Below, piece by piece: positions 49,958 through 62,261 of a DNA stretch of 64,000 nt. Each line of letters starts with the position of its first letter. Positions within the stretch are counted from its first letter, which is position 1. Where the stretch lies: positions 393,490 to 457,489 of the forward strand of contig CABFPE010000204.1 in NCBI GenBank assembly GCA_900660155.1, in the 5' to 3' direction. Source of the stretch: Hofstenia miamia. Lineage: Eukaryota > Xenacoelomorpha > Acoela > Hofsteniidae. The notes under the pieces are model-generated. The model did not search any database, was not told where the DNA came from, and saw nothing but the letters and a program-made list of their open reading frames with translations. The position numbers and the translations under genes are program-made.

Positions 49958-50286
49958 GATATTAAAACCAAACCTTATTCATATCAGCACTATCAATTTT
50001 CAATTTTCATCTGTATTTTTGATGAAGTCATCAAATGTCAAAGTTTAGGGATTTTTTGAAGTATATTTAATATTGGTTTTAGTAGTTGGAAATGGTGAAA
50101 TTCATTATAATTCATTTTTAACTTATCCAATACATTTTCTTAGTTATCCTGCAAACATTTTGTCATGTTCTGGACGCATCTAAAATAGGTAGATTAGCGA
50201 TGTCCATGTTTCATGCTAACAATAATAACACAATTTTTTCTCAAACGTGTCAATTTTTTTACAATTATTATTGATATCTTTAATAG

Positions 50287-52135
50287 TTAACCATGGTTTG
50301 GGTACTTTTCGTACCCCATAGCTCTTAATTCTTCAACAATTTTTAGAGATTTATATGAAACTTCTTGATATTGATTGACTTTTCATGAAAATCATAGAAA
50401 CACTACATTTCAAAGTTTCAACAAAATTTGGGCAAAACAGCCTGAAATCTAGTTATATACAACGAAAAATAGGTTTGGGGTAATTTTTCTACCACAGACA
50501 TTCTGACTAAATAGATTGACTCTTGTATCTTGAAAAATGGAGTGTGCTACACAACATTTTATAGTTAAAATATATAAATAGATAGCCTTGTCTAGACACG
50601 TATTCTAGAATGAATGACTTCACGGTCTTCCATATAGTAGGCCTTGGTAATCGGTCAACAGAATTGAAACCTATTTGAAGACAGATACAAAGTATAATGA
50701 TAGAAACCATGCCAATGGTAATGCTAATCATGTAATAGCTAAACCCTAATTTTATCTACTGGTGCTCCACATTGAATATCATATTGGAGCATTTTGGCAA
50801 AAAACGGTTTGCAAAATTTGGTGTACACGGATATTCAACAATAATACGATATTTTGAAAAGAAATTGGTTTTTTGCATTTTACGAGAACATATTTGGTAT
50901 TACGACATGGATACATATATTTCAGATAGAAAAGGATTGGTGAGACAAAATTAGCCTGAAAGTTCTGCCTTGAAATTATGGATAGGATGTGGTATGATCG
51001 CTATTGCCAGATCCAGCAAAATTACTAGATACGATTATTATAATGAGGTAAGGATTTAAAACATAAGCATTGGTAGGCAATAATCAAATTTTGCATTACG
51101 CTGTACAGTGTACATTGGGGGAATTCTTTGTATAGACGGTAGATGAAATTTTTCCCTAAGGCTATAGTCGCTTAGCACACTCATTTGTATAAAACATTAT
51201 GTAGGAGGTTTCGAAAAATAAATTGAAAAGTATGATTTCATTCCTTCATTCCATCCAAGAAGGACTAGTGTTTGCCATCATTATCAGAAGCCTAACATAT
51301 GAAAACTGCAGGCATTACTTTGTATTTAACAATGAGTACGATTTTTTTGAAACAAGTTAGGATCTTAAAGTGGAAAGATTGGTTAAAGGATAAATCTGCG
51401 TAGCTTTCTTTTGTAATTTCAATTATTTAGAAAATTCCAGAATATCTTGAAATTTTCCATGCACAAGCTGTAGGAGTCTCGCTGTTTTTAACCTGACCCA
51501 AGCCCACAGCTGACGCAGTCGGTCCAACTTGGCTTAACAATTCAACCTAGGCCAGCAAATAGTCCCTATTTTATTAAAACCAGTAAAAACTTTTAGCAAA
51601 CAGAAATTATTTGGAAAAACAACAAAATCCATATTATTTACGAGCTGGAATACGTTTATTGAATACAAGTTGCAAGACAATCTCATAATATACATAGAAT
51701 TTGTTTAAAATATACTCTTTTGCAAGATTAACCAAAACTTTTAGCCCTCACTTTAACCAGCAGTTTATTAACTTTGGACAGATTCCCTCCACAGCCCACA
51801 TTACTAATTTTTTTTTCGCCCCGGCCCAGCCCATTTGCCATTTGAGCCCGGTAGGCTTGCAGCATACGCGGTACAATCAGGCCTGTTTCCACCCTTGTTC
51901 ACTCCTACGAAATATTGCGTAGGGCGTAAGTTAGTCACTAATTATTACGAAGTATTTTTGGACAAGATCAGCCCTCAAAAACATAGGAAAGCTGAATATC
52001 GGATCATGCTTCATTTGACCAATTTAAGAAATGTTTTGTGTAACCCGCATCCTTGTAAAATTTGTTTAGACAACAAACTATTTATATTATTCAATAATAT
52101 CTGTGGGGTAAAAAAGCACCCCAAACCCTGTCCGC
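50287..52135 (+). mobile_element. Decayed piggyBac-like transposon
   Basis: It begins at a TTAA (50287-50290). Inverted repeats of about 30 bp lie near 50296-50327 (GGTTTGGGTACTTTTC then GTACCCCATAG) and, reversed, at about 52101-52132. A second similar unit lies at 50473-50500. Pieces of a transposase read on the + strand: at 50930-51000 DRKGLVRQN, a stop, then PESSALKLWIGCG, matching the conserved K-x-L-K-Q...N-K-P...G-x-K-x-W block; at 51267-51356 EGLVFAIIIRSL then HYFVFNNEYDFFE, matching the D-N-F-F-T-S block. A 125-codon frame at 51835-52212 has paired cysteines (PHPCKICLDNK) and may be its end. A right-hand TTAA was not found. Confidence 0.6.
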
Positions 52136-52340
52136 GTAGTACAAAAATAAACCGTTTCAAACTTTTAAAAAATGTGAATGAGGCTATTCATACAGAACAA
52201 ACACGAGTCTAGTGTTTTCTGAGCCAGAATTATTTTGCGCGGTGTATCATATATTTATTTTGAACTAACTTAACTTATTATATAGTACTTATATTAATTA
52301 AAAATGAATTTATATATAAAAGTAGATACACACATTTTAG

Positions 52341-52604
52341 GCAAATATTGAAAGACGATATCACAGTGCTTCAAGCGTAAACACAGGGTCTTCTCCAGTT
52401 GATTCTGTTCTTCGGCTGCACACTAACAGCAAAACCAGCAGTATTAGTACAATTCTATTTGGTTCCACAGGATGGCGTGATGACGATGATGACGATGAGA
52501 ACTCAATGCCAATTCAAGCCAGAAGAAGACCACGTAAACACCGCTATCGTAAACGATCCATCCCTAATCGTCACAGTGATGCTGGCATCTCATATGCACT
52601 TGTG
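52341..52604 (+). CDS. Cassette B exon 6: tail segment with acidic run and basic cluster
   Basis: This exon has 88 codons, phase 0 at both ends (acceptor ATTTTAG, donor GTAAGT). The product is serine-rich at first (RRYHSASSVNTGSSPVDSVL), then has a run of six Asp plus Glu (GWRDDDDDDEN) followed by a very basic cluster (QARRRPRKHRYRKRS). The basic cluster resembles a nuclear-localisation or phospholipid-binding segment, but the function is unknown. Cassette A has no obvious equivalent of the Asp run. The overlapping frame at 52399-52608 is a shadow. Confidence 0.83.
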
Positions 52605-52999
52605 GTAAGTAATTCAACTTATAATGCAGACGTTTTCATAAGACAACAAAGCCTTTTATTCAATTCTGATTAGAAAAAGAACCGTGAAATGAGTTGTCAG
52701 ATTGCAAGATTGGAATTTTTATATATTGCAATATATCTCAATAATTTTTCAAGGAATAATTTGTTGACTAACCCTCAGAATGATACTCCCTCATCTTTCA
52801 AATAAGGCAATGTTATTGGAAGTTGAGATCCTTGAAAACCGCGTTTAATATTGTTTCTGAAATTTGTTTAATAAGCAGTGTTGGCTGACTGCTGCACTAT
52901 AAAATTAATTCTCAAATTTTTCTTGTTTCTGAATGAGATTAAATTATTTACTCGTATTTAATTGGATTTCGTGTGAAATTTAAGGAGCTTTTATTTTAG

Positions 53000-53321
53000 A
53001 ATGACTGTGCATTAAACCGACATACGGATGAAGGTACGAATTTGCCGAACGATTCCTCGCAAACTCCTCTTGTTCCAATGTTCCGTGACATTCCATCTTC
53101 ACCAGATGCCATTGAAAACGACGATATATCACCATTGAAACGCAGTGACAAAGCAGTTGTTCGTCCAGAACTTCCGCGATTTATACGCAATCACTCAGAT
53201 TCAACTAACGGTCCTTCTCCTCAAGTGTCATTATTGCCGAACGGGCCATTTCGTAAGCGAAATCACGCTGCCATTCGTCCAGAATGTCCCGTCAGATTTC
53301 GCCCACAAAATACTGCAAAGG
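53000..53321 (+). CDS. Cassette B exon 7: last recognised tail segment
   Basis: Enters in phase 0 (acceptor TTTTAG) and leaves in phase 1 (donor GTATAG). It encodes a polar tail with an internal near-repeat: VRPELPRFIRNHSDST and, later, IRPECPVRFRPQN. The first motif echoes VRPKLPTFPIS in the last exon of cassette A. If the donor is not used, the frame stops at 53357-53359, so it could be terminal. Its phase fits the exon candidate at 62262. Confidence 0.83.
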
Positions 53322-54148
53322 GTATAGTTTTTTATGTGTTCCACTATCTGATCTTGTAAGCATGTCTGCTTTGAAACTTAATACAGCAAACATTTTGATG
53401 TATATGATAGTTACTTACTGTTTGTATATTAAGTTCAACAATATTTTTATTTAATTAGTATTATTTCATGAAATTTTTTATTACTTTTATTTTTGATTTT
53501 TTATTAATTGGAAACTTCATGGTATGCTTCTCAACATTTTGGTCCTTTGAACATCATGAAAGCTTTCTTACATAGTTTTCGAAAGGTTTGAATTATTGAG
53601 CTTTTCCAAATATTTATATATATATATTATATATATATATATGTGTGTGTGTATGTGTGTATATATATAATTATGTAGCAGAGTGTGATTGTAATAGTTC
53701 TGAACTAATTGTATTTAGACAGCCATCTTTGAATGTTTGGGACGATTTGGAAAATGTCCGCTTCGTCTGTGTCTATCTTTCTTCCAGCATTTTCACATTC
53801 TCTTAAAAGCAGAGTGCCTTTCATAGATAGAAGAAGCACGCTTGTTATTTTTTCATTTTTTTATCGAGTCTTGGATATTGATAATGAAATTGTGTTTTAA
53901 ATTTTTAATTTCATCATATTTCTTCTTTTGTTATTTTTGTACTTCAATTATTGAATTAAGATTACAATTAAATGCATTTACAAATTCATTAAGACTTAAA
54001 TGTTTAAACTCTATATTCTGAGCATATAGCAGTTAAAATTAACGTCTGAAGAGTAGAAATTCCAGTCTTGTAGAAAAAATGTATTAATAATTATGTGAAT
54101 GTGAAATTCGTATTTTACTGTTGAAAATTTAAAAATTGTGCAGAATTT

Positions 54149-54766
54149 TTTGGAGAAATGCTAATTAAAAAATTACATGTTTCAGAATTCTTACTTTTAA
54201 TAAGTTTTTTACTGTTAGTATATCTAAAATATCTTATAAAATAGAATACAATAGAATTTCTTATTAAGTGTAGAATAAAAGCTGCTTGGATAACTTCAAG
54301 GAAGTATTGATCGTTACTTCTTATTTTACATGGAGTTGATTTTTCAAGTAGTCTACATTTTGCACTCTTAAATGCATTGTTAAAAATGCAGATAGTTAAA
54401 ATTTGAATTGTTTTTCAAAGTCATGCCCATTTGTTCAGTATTTCTAAAACTGAACATGGCGTGGTGAATTAATACTTACTTCAATTTTCTAGCAAAGCGG
54501 TTTAAGAAAATACATTGAGTAGTTGCAATATGATTCGTAACAATCCCTATCATTAATTACATAGATTATCCTTATTTTTACCTGTGCTTTTTTAGCCTTT
54601 CGGCCTGGAAAGGATTCTGTTTTAATTATTTGGAGAAATGCTAATTAAAAAATTACATGTTTCAGAATTCTTACTTTTAATAAGTTTTTTACTGTTAGTA
54701 TATCTAAAATATCTTATAAAATAGAATACAATAGAATTTCTTATTAAGTGTAGAATAAAAGCTGCT
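54149..54766. repeat. 138-bp direct repeat enclosing a copy of 49614-49957
   Basis: Bases 54149-54286 and 54629-54766 look identical (138 bp, offset exactly 480). The 342 bp between them (54287-54628) is a near copy of 49615-49956. The junctions share only one to three bases with the source. No N gap is involved. Confidence 0.9.
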
Positions 54767-55519
54767 AATCTCCACTTAATGCATCAATAACATAAAATGC
54801 AAAAAAAACAAAAAACAACAAATATTTGGCTTAATAATTTACTGTTTACACAATTTATTTTTTAAAGAACTGGAATCCTTTTATTCATATAGAACCGATT
54901 TTAGGGATGTATTCTTTGAGGAGGTAATAATTGATTTCACTTTTAAATGTTAAAGGATTTCTATTTACACAGTGAAAAATATGTACTATCTGTACAGTAG
55001 GATGGCAGTAAATCCAGCAATTTTAAAAGAAGCACAACAGGAAATTACTTCAATTTGCCAAACAGTGTTAGAACTCGATCATAGAATCTTCATATATAGT
55101 TTTTTCAGATGAAGCAAATGTTAAGCTTTATAATCAGGAAAATATATGTGAGATTGCTTTTAACGACAAAATTTCGTTTTATCCCTCAATATAAAATAGT
55201 GGTTCATTAATGGTTTGAGGGTAATTAAGCTTTAACTAATCTTACCTCTGCTCATTCTATGTTTAGTTTTTAATTCGGGGAATTTTTTACAATTAATTAT
55301 ATAGTAAACTGTGGCGAATTGGTTGAGGTGCATGCAAAATTGTAGTCATTGTTATTGGAGAAAGAAGGAAGCAATTAATTTCTTTATAATCATATATCCT
55401 AGATCTATGACATCACAAAAGGCAACATTTTTTAATCACTGAAATACATGAAACTAATCAAAAAGCATAAGACATACAAAAATCTAAACCAAAACTGTAT
55501 TCTTGACAAAAATATATAA

Positions 55520-56500
55520 AGGTATAATTCGGCTTTCGCAAAGCTTACTCCACTTCTGATGCTTTACTTAACACTACTAAAAATTGGAGATCTTATCTCG
55601 ATAATAACAATTTTGTCACAATTGCTTCAATCGATTTGTCCAAAGCATTTGATTCCATTGATCACAATATTCTTCTTAAAAAGTTTGAATACGTTGGTTT
55701 CAACTCTAATAGTATAAATTTAGTAAGGGTGCTACTTAAGTGATCGTTTTCAAAGAGTAAAGGTCAATGGTATATTTTTTAACTGGGGTAAAACTTCCAA
55801 AGGTGTTCCACAGGGTACTATTTAAGGTCCTCTTTTTTCTCATTGTATGCAAATGATTTAAATGGCAATTTAATCAATGATTGTGGAACAGGGCAGTATG
55901 CTGATGACACGTGTATATACACATGATAATCAAATAGAAACATCAATTCGTAAATTTTGAAGTCAATCTGTCTCAACTGATAAAATATTTTAATATGCAC
56001 TTTTTAACTGTAAATCCCTCTAAAAGAACATTCTGTGTAACGTCTCCCTATCACATAGAAAATCAAACATTTTAAATTTTTCGGGTTGAAAAATTACTCA
56101 AGTCGAATTCTTCAAATTTCTTAGAGTAACAATCGATAATAAATTTAATTATTCAAATCACATACACATAGAATTACGCAAAATGGAGATGGGAATTAAG
56201 ACTATTTCACATGTAGCAAATTTTATAAATACATAAATGAAATTAATGTTATTAGCAAATTTTATAAATACATAAATGAAATTAATGTTAGTTAACTCTC
56301 TAGTATTAAGTCATTATAGATACTGTAATGTTTTATTTAATGACATAAACCACAGATTAATAAATAAAATTGACTTATAAATTAAATGGTCAGCAAACAT
56401 TCATAATGATAATTACTCGACGATGAGCGACAAAAGTTCATATTCTAATCCTGACGATGCTTCACATTTCATAAGATACTTTTCATTAAAATTTTTTGGG
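55520..56500 (+). mobile_element. CR1/Jockey-like LINE reverse transcriptase relic
   Basis: Translation gives GFRKAYSTSDALLNTTKNW, then IASIDLSKAFDSIDHNILLK with the catalytic D-L-S-K-A-F-D block, NWGKTSKGVPQGTI, and QYADDTCIYT with the YADD box. A downstream block, FFKFLRVTIDNKFNYSNHI and LSHYRYCNVLF, matches the thumb region of CR1/Jockey-type LINEs. There are a few in-frame stops and frame changes, and both ends are truncated. A 39-bp tandem duplication lies at about 56212-56291. Confidence 0.85.
56212..56291. repeat. 39-bp tandem duplication
   Basis: A 39-bp unit starting near TAGCAAATTTTATAAATA is repeated directly, inside the decayed LINE. Confidence 0.85.
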
Positions 56501-57509
56501 ATATTTCAAATTAACTACAATTCCCGTTATATGCGCATTCAAGTTATAATTAAAGGACTTCTAAATTCAGAAAAGTGAAGTTTAAAAAACATTTTCTTCA
56601 AAATTCATTTTCAAACTCAACAATTGAAGTATGAAATAACTCACGAATTGCAATAAAGGGAATCAAAAGTTGAAGGAAATTTAAAATCAAGCAACATATC
56701 TCTAAAATCAGTTCTATGCCATGAAAAGGATTTCAGTTTTTCAAAAAATATCATTAGTTAAAATAATTACAATAAACTAGGTAAACTTTAAATTCTGTAT
56801 CCATGTTTTTGTTTCTTGTGTATTATTGTTTTTGTACTTCAGGTTATTATTGATGCATTAAGTGTAGTATTATTAGCTTTTGTTGAGGTGTTTGATTATG
56901 CCAATGTACTACACTTAGTAAGAAATTCTATTCTATTATATAAAGTCAAGTCAGTATAGTCTGCACATCATTCAACGGTGAAACAAGTGTCTAAAATTGC
57001 TCCCTTAACTACTACTGGCACTTACCGTATTTTTAACAAAATTTCTCTTACTACTGTAGTTTATGTGTTGGTCAGGTATTTATTTATTTCCAATGGGCTA
57101 AAATGGCGATGTTGCCGGTAGAGATTAGCGTTTGACAAAGTACCATTCACGTTTAATTAAAGATTCTTGCAGAAAGTTGAAAATTATCTGTCCTACGTTG
57201 TTCCATTTCATAATGTCGAGAGACATTATTGTTCAAGTTTGCTTATAGAATTTGGATTTCACAATCTGTAACTTTTAGTCGTAAAAAGCCAATTTGACGC
57301 AATTATCTGCTTGTTAAAATAGCTCAGTGCCATAACTTTTCTTGTTGATAATTTTTTGTTATTTCGAACTACTTTCAAATATTTCACATCCTTAAGAAAT
57401 GTGTTAAATCATTCATCCGATTCGTCTCAAATTATTCAAGTATTCTTTGTGAATTTTAAGAATTCCAAATATATTTGTTATACTGTAGTAGATGTAAGTA
57501 TATATATAT

Positions 57510-57551
<42 letters not shown>

Positions 57552-57552
57552 G

Positions 57553-57731
57553 AAAATATTTGCAAATGAAAAAGACAGACTTACACAGAGATAGAAGCTG
57601 TACCCTCAATTGGCGACGATTACTAGTCTGGTTCCNTATATATATATAAAAATATTTGCAAATGAAAAAGACAGACTTACACAGAGATAGAAGCTGTACC
57701 CTCAATTGGCGACGATTACTAGTCTGGTTCC
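57553..57731. repeat. Duplicate flanks of a single N (likely assembly artefact)
   Basis: Bases 57553-57635 and 57649-57731 appear identical, separated by one N (57636) and a short (TA)n run. This is expected when two overlapping contigs ending in a microsatellite are joined without merging. Confidence 0.8.
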
Positions 57732-58043
57732 GGTCACCCGGCCTCAGTGTTCAAGACCGGTACGGTACCCAAGTTCCCTCATGTGGATACCGGCTTTGAT
57801 TGGTCCTCACATTATAAGACTTTGGTTTTGACTGTTTTAATTGGTTTCATCTTATTTATAAGTTTATTTTTTTTTGAACGGTTGTGACCGGCATTTCTGC
57901 TTCAGGCCATTTTTTTGCATTACATAATGCTTTTGTAGAGTTGAGAGAACGTGTACAGAATGCATGTGCGTTTAGGTTATTATCGGATATCCCTAAATAT
58001 CTCATAGTTCACTTAAAGACAGATACCAAAAATTGAGACACAT

Positions 58044-58137
58044 CACACAATGCTTTGAATGTTGCAAATTTCACTAACGTATTTTGTTTTCACACAATGC
58101 TTTGAATGTTGCAAATTTCACTAACGTATTTTGTTTG
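58044..58137. repeat. 47-bp tandem duplication
   Basis: CACACAATGCTTTGAATG and the following bases to ATTTTGTTT occur twice in direct order, offset by 47. Confidence 0.9.
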
Positions 58138-61100
58138 AATATTCTTAATCCTATGTAAATAATTATGTACCCACAGATGTGTCCATGTCAAAGGATGCCA
58201 ATATTCTTTTAATATGGATGGACAAGTTCTTTCCAAACTGTAGAGAAAACCTTTTATATTTTTAAGCTTAGGGTAGCTTAGGGTAGGGTTAACGTAACCT
58301 ACTCTCTTTGTCAGTTTAATTGTTCCTGAAAAATTGAAATCTTAGTAGCATATTGATTAGACTATATGAAAATTTGACACTAATTTAAACTACTGGTTGG
58401 TTCTTATTAATTCAAAAAGTTCTGAGTGCTTACGCGGATCAGCGTGTTTCGTGCAATTGTCCGAACGATTGTGAAAAGTTCAAAGCTCGTTTTACTTTGC
58501 TGGTATTTAAAAAATTAGACGTCACGTAAATCATCTTAATGGAAAATTTTAAAGTCGAGCACTCGTGCTTTCCTAATTAATGTTTTTGATTTATTCTAAA
58601 ATCGAATGTTATTTATCATCGATAAAAAATTTTTAAGACTGTTGAATAAGAAGTTATTTTATATTATTTGCTTTTTACCATTTATTGTGTTTTCGATTTT
58701 TAAAATTTTCAATCTCAAGTTACTTTGGCCTATTGAATGGTTAGGGAAAATAGACCAAGAGTTTTTTAAACAACAATATAATCAAAGTGAATATTAATTC
58801 ACTGTATTTATAGGCTTTGAGTAAACATTAAGCATTGATATGTTAGCAAGAGCAATTTTAAAAATAATTTATGGCAGAGTTTGAGGTTTTGCAAAATGGA
58901 GGAAATTTGGATATCCAAATTGTTAAGAGGACAGTATATTGGGTAAACCACAGGATGTTCTTATTTTGGAATTTTTTGCTGGTTATAATTGTATAATGGA
59001 CGTAATTCATAACCAATTGCGTTCACAAATATTTATGTAGAAACAAAATTTCAAACCTTTTTAAAATATAACTTTTTCAATATTGCCTTTCCTTGATAAA
59101 TTAGTACTTATGATATTCATTAACATGACAGAATATTCGACAATGCAGAAAATATATTTTTAAATAACTAATTATCTTCCTTTAGAAAACAAAAAATTGG
59201 CTTTAGTATATTTCCATTTCGTTATCGAATTTTATAAATCCTGCAATTTTATTTGTCTTTGTTAAACAATCATTCCGAAATTCAGACTTTCATTTAGAAA
59301 AAAACTGCTACTCACGTCCTTTATAATCTGGAAGAATGTGGTGTATTTGACTGGCATCATTCATGAAATAACAATAAAAGACTAGTTTTGTATAATTTAT
59401 TCTATATATTAGCTAAATTTTTTGCAAAAATTTGCAGTATTTATGCAGAATTCATGCAATTTTCAAATAGAGAATAGTTTGCAGTTTATTTATTGTAAGT
59501 AATATGGCTAAAATGATGACACAAATATAAAACAGATAAACATATATTTATAAAATTACATGCAAAACTTTGTTTTTCAAGAACATGGGAATGCATAAAT
59601 CCTTTCAAATGTTGAGACCACTGCATTTAAGTCAATAAAGTATTATGAAGCAACTAACATCGCATATAAAGGCCAAATACAACTACGAATTACAGAAAAT
59701 AGAGGATTCATGATTGGGTAACGTAGAATAAATATCATCACATGGATTTATAATTTAATATGGATTTGTTTAGTATTGTATGCTGCCATATTCATACATT
59801 TGGTATGCAATGTGAAAATGTCATTGAACTGGGTAAATAATCGCTCTAACGTTAATGTGATAGATTTTTCATATAAAATTTTTTGTTTTCTCTTTATTAC
59901 ATGCAAGATAATATCATATTCTTCCTAATAAAAACATTCCATGTATTTTTAAGAGTCCCACATCGCAATGTGGCTAAGCTATGTAGCATGAATCTTAGGT
60001 TTGTGTTCGGCTTATATATCAAAGTATTTGTAGCACAATCAGTTTCGCCTTCTAAGACCAACTCTGTGGTATACAATACCTTTATCTGCTTTTGTTTTGA
60101 CTATGACCGTTGCTTTTGTACAAATTTATAACACGCAAGTGTCAATTGCATGCCATACGAATTCAGAGATTTTCTAAAATGAATTTAAAACTACGTTTGT
60201 ATTTCAAGAAAGAAGACATCGTGAAAATCATTAATATATGCAAATGTTGTTATCATCATCCTAAACGATGCAATTCTGCATTTAAAATGAAAAACAAAGG
60301 GCTCACTTATTGTAAATACAAGGTTTTCATATGCAAACTTTTATGTTCAATTAAATTCCATGTAAATCTGAATCTTACACCATTCAAAGCTTTAGAGTTT
60401 CTTTAATATCACTACTGCATTGTATACTCACAAATTAAATTTTGTCTAAACACGATGTATCCAAATCTAACCAAATATCTAAGATTAGGTAAATTATACA
60501 CGAAATTTTATGTTCACTCACCTAAAAATCTAAAATATTTCTTTGCAGTCTCTTTCAATAGCATCTCTTGAGGTACGTTTGTTCTAGGCCCAATACATAT
60601 TTGCTTCATTTTTGTTGTAGCAGTTTTCTCAAAGAATGATTTATTCAAAATGATACATGTACATGTATTTCAGAAAGTATCAATTTTTCAAATTGATACA
60701 TGTGATTATCACAATTGAAAAGATTAAAAGATAAAATGATTTTGTAAATGAAAGTTAGTATTTACAAGCTCAAAACTATGTGTTTGTGTAAAAAAGACGG
60801 AATTGATCATTTTTGTAAATATAAAAATCTTAAGTTTTTTATTCTGGATGAAATCGTTTCTTGCTGTTACAAGCTGTTATAGGAACTATACATGCAATTT
60901 AAATGTAGTGGGCTTCATGCATTAATTGTGCAATAAGTGAACAATAGAAATGTAAATATCGTGAAATTACAAAATTGTAGTATATATTCACTACCCTGCA
61001 GGGTAAATTGACATTTTTAGGCTTTCAAAGTTCCTCTGAAATTGTTCTACAGTGTGGTGTTAAAGTACTATAGAAAATTTTTTTTTCTGAAATGTTTTTT

Positions 61101-62261
61101 CAAATTTTAGCAATTTTTTATTAAAATACAATAAACAGATATTTTTAAGGTTATAGTACCAATTTTTACTGAAGCACAACATACTCAATAGAACATAGTA
61201 ATAACTTATAATTTGCTTAATTTTGCTGGCATTAATATTAAAAATTTTTTATCAGATTAACAGAACTATAATTATAATTAATAGTGTGATCTTCTAGATG
61301 TATATACGAATAAAAAAATGGTATGCATTTAGTATTCACAAGATACCAATAAAAAAGTTTGGGAACCGTTAAAATGCTTGCCCATTCTTTTTACTTCAAA
61401 TTTTTTCAAGTATCAGCCTATAGTTATATTCAAAGCAGTATATGGCTTGGGTTGACCCAACCCAACTCATGGTTTGTCATATTTCTTGCTAAATATTTTG
61501 GTTAGATTGGATCAAGCATAAAAATGGAAGACAAACGATTCTGATCATTAGACCAGACCGATCACAGACCGCATCTGGTCACCCTTAATTTCACTTAATC
61601 TGTCAAAACTGGTCACTTTGAAATGTTTCCCTGGTCATACCGGTAAGCTAATTTATCCTGGGAGTTTCTCAAGTCTCAAGCTGCGAAAGTACGTGACAAT
61701 TATGCTAATTATATTTACTAAAATATGATTGTAAATACACTGTAACATACAAAAAAGTTCACTTGTATAAATGTATATACTGTACAGTTGTGCTAAGCAG
61801 TTAGTGGATCACATATGCAATTCACTAACGTGGGTCACTTTGTGAATCAATACAATTGGAAGATTCCTTAGTAAAATTTTAAGTTAGGCTGGATAGAGTC
61901 AACATATCGTGACTATTTAAGACCCTGATTTTATTACATTTAAATGCATTCAATTTTAAAATGTTGAAATTCTAACAAATAAAATTATTATAACCATTGC
62001 AACAGAATTTTGAAATATGCTCTGTTAAAGAAGAAAAGGAATTTGAAAGAATTACAATTAATAAAAATTAATGAATTTTGATTATTTCTATGTATTCCAT
62101 TTAGCCGATTTCAAAAAGTTCAAACATTTATTAAGCTATAAAACGATATATTATCACACCTGCTTGTTTAGAAACTGCAATATTCTATCTTGTGCAATTC
62201 AATTAATGCAATTAGCATTTTATCTTTATCAATTCCAACAAGCGTTTCATTTTTATTACAG

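Larger units (their letters stand above)
49171..52340 (+). other. Cassette B intron (3.2 kb)
   Basis: Contains a (TA)n run (49302-49341), the source segment (49614-49957) of a copy found at 54.3 kb, and a decayed piggyBac-like element (about 50287-52135). A stretch at about 51490-51560 is rich in CCCAAGCCC-type motifs also seen near 62480. No further exon was recognised. Confidence 0.7.
42072..53321 (+). other. Channel cassette B: second Shaw/Kv3-like K+ channel core and tail (7 exons)
   Basis: Seven exons join in frame: 42072-42428, 43170-43479, 43596-43829, 44022-44036, 48908-49170, 52341-52604 and 53000-53321. They encode S1-S6 and a tail paralogous to cassette A. Intron positions after the pore (phase 1) and after S6 (phase 1) are shared; the intron in the S1-S2 loop of A is absent. 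It is alignable with A throughout the membrane core ([26 protein letters not shown]). No T1 domain was found between the cassettes. It begins in phase 0 and ends in phase 1, as A does. It may be a tandem duplicate gene or an alternative core of one gene. Confidence 0.9.
54715..56945 (+). mobile_element. Tc1-like element with a CR1/Jockey-like LINE inserted
   Basis: The left segment (about 54715-54765: AATAGAATTTC then TTATTAAGTGTAG) is inverted relative to 56905-56945 (reverse complement AATAGAATTTC, then TTACTAAGTGTAG), suggesting terminal repeats. Inside, 54990-55230 yields AVNPAILKEAQQEI, then FSDEANVKLYNQENI and SGSLMVWG, the FSDE and MVWG regions of a Tc1 transposase, with stops. From about 55520 the sequence turns into a LINE, so the Tc1 copy was interrupted and is dead. 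The boundaries are approximate. Confidence 0.6.
53322..62261 (+). other. Downstream intron or intergenic stretch (8.9 kb), repeat-rich
   Basis: Contains (TA)n and (GT)n tracts (53617-53672), the 480-bp duplication with a copied insert (54149-54766), a Tc1-like element with a nested LINE (54715-56945), a (TA)n tract (57498-57548), a duplicated segment across a single N (57553-57731), a 47-bp tandem duplication (58044-58137) and GC-richer islets with CCGGT motifs (57718-57790, 61545-61650). Several AT-rich open frames show no protein character. No host gene was recognised. Confidence 0.65.

Noticed and set aside
57478-57705. Open frames over (TA)n tracts giving Tyr-Ile repeats
   Set aside because: Microsatellite translation with an N inside; not coding.
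59883-60406. Two overlapping + strand frames (82 and 98 codons)
   Set aside because: No motif, no splice context, and neither matches the channel tail.
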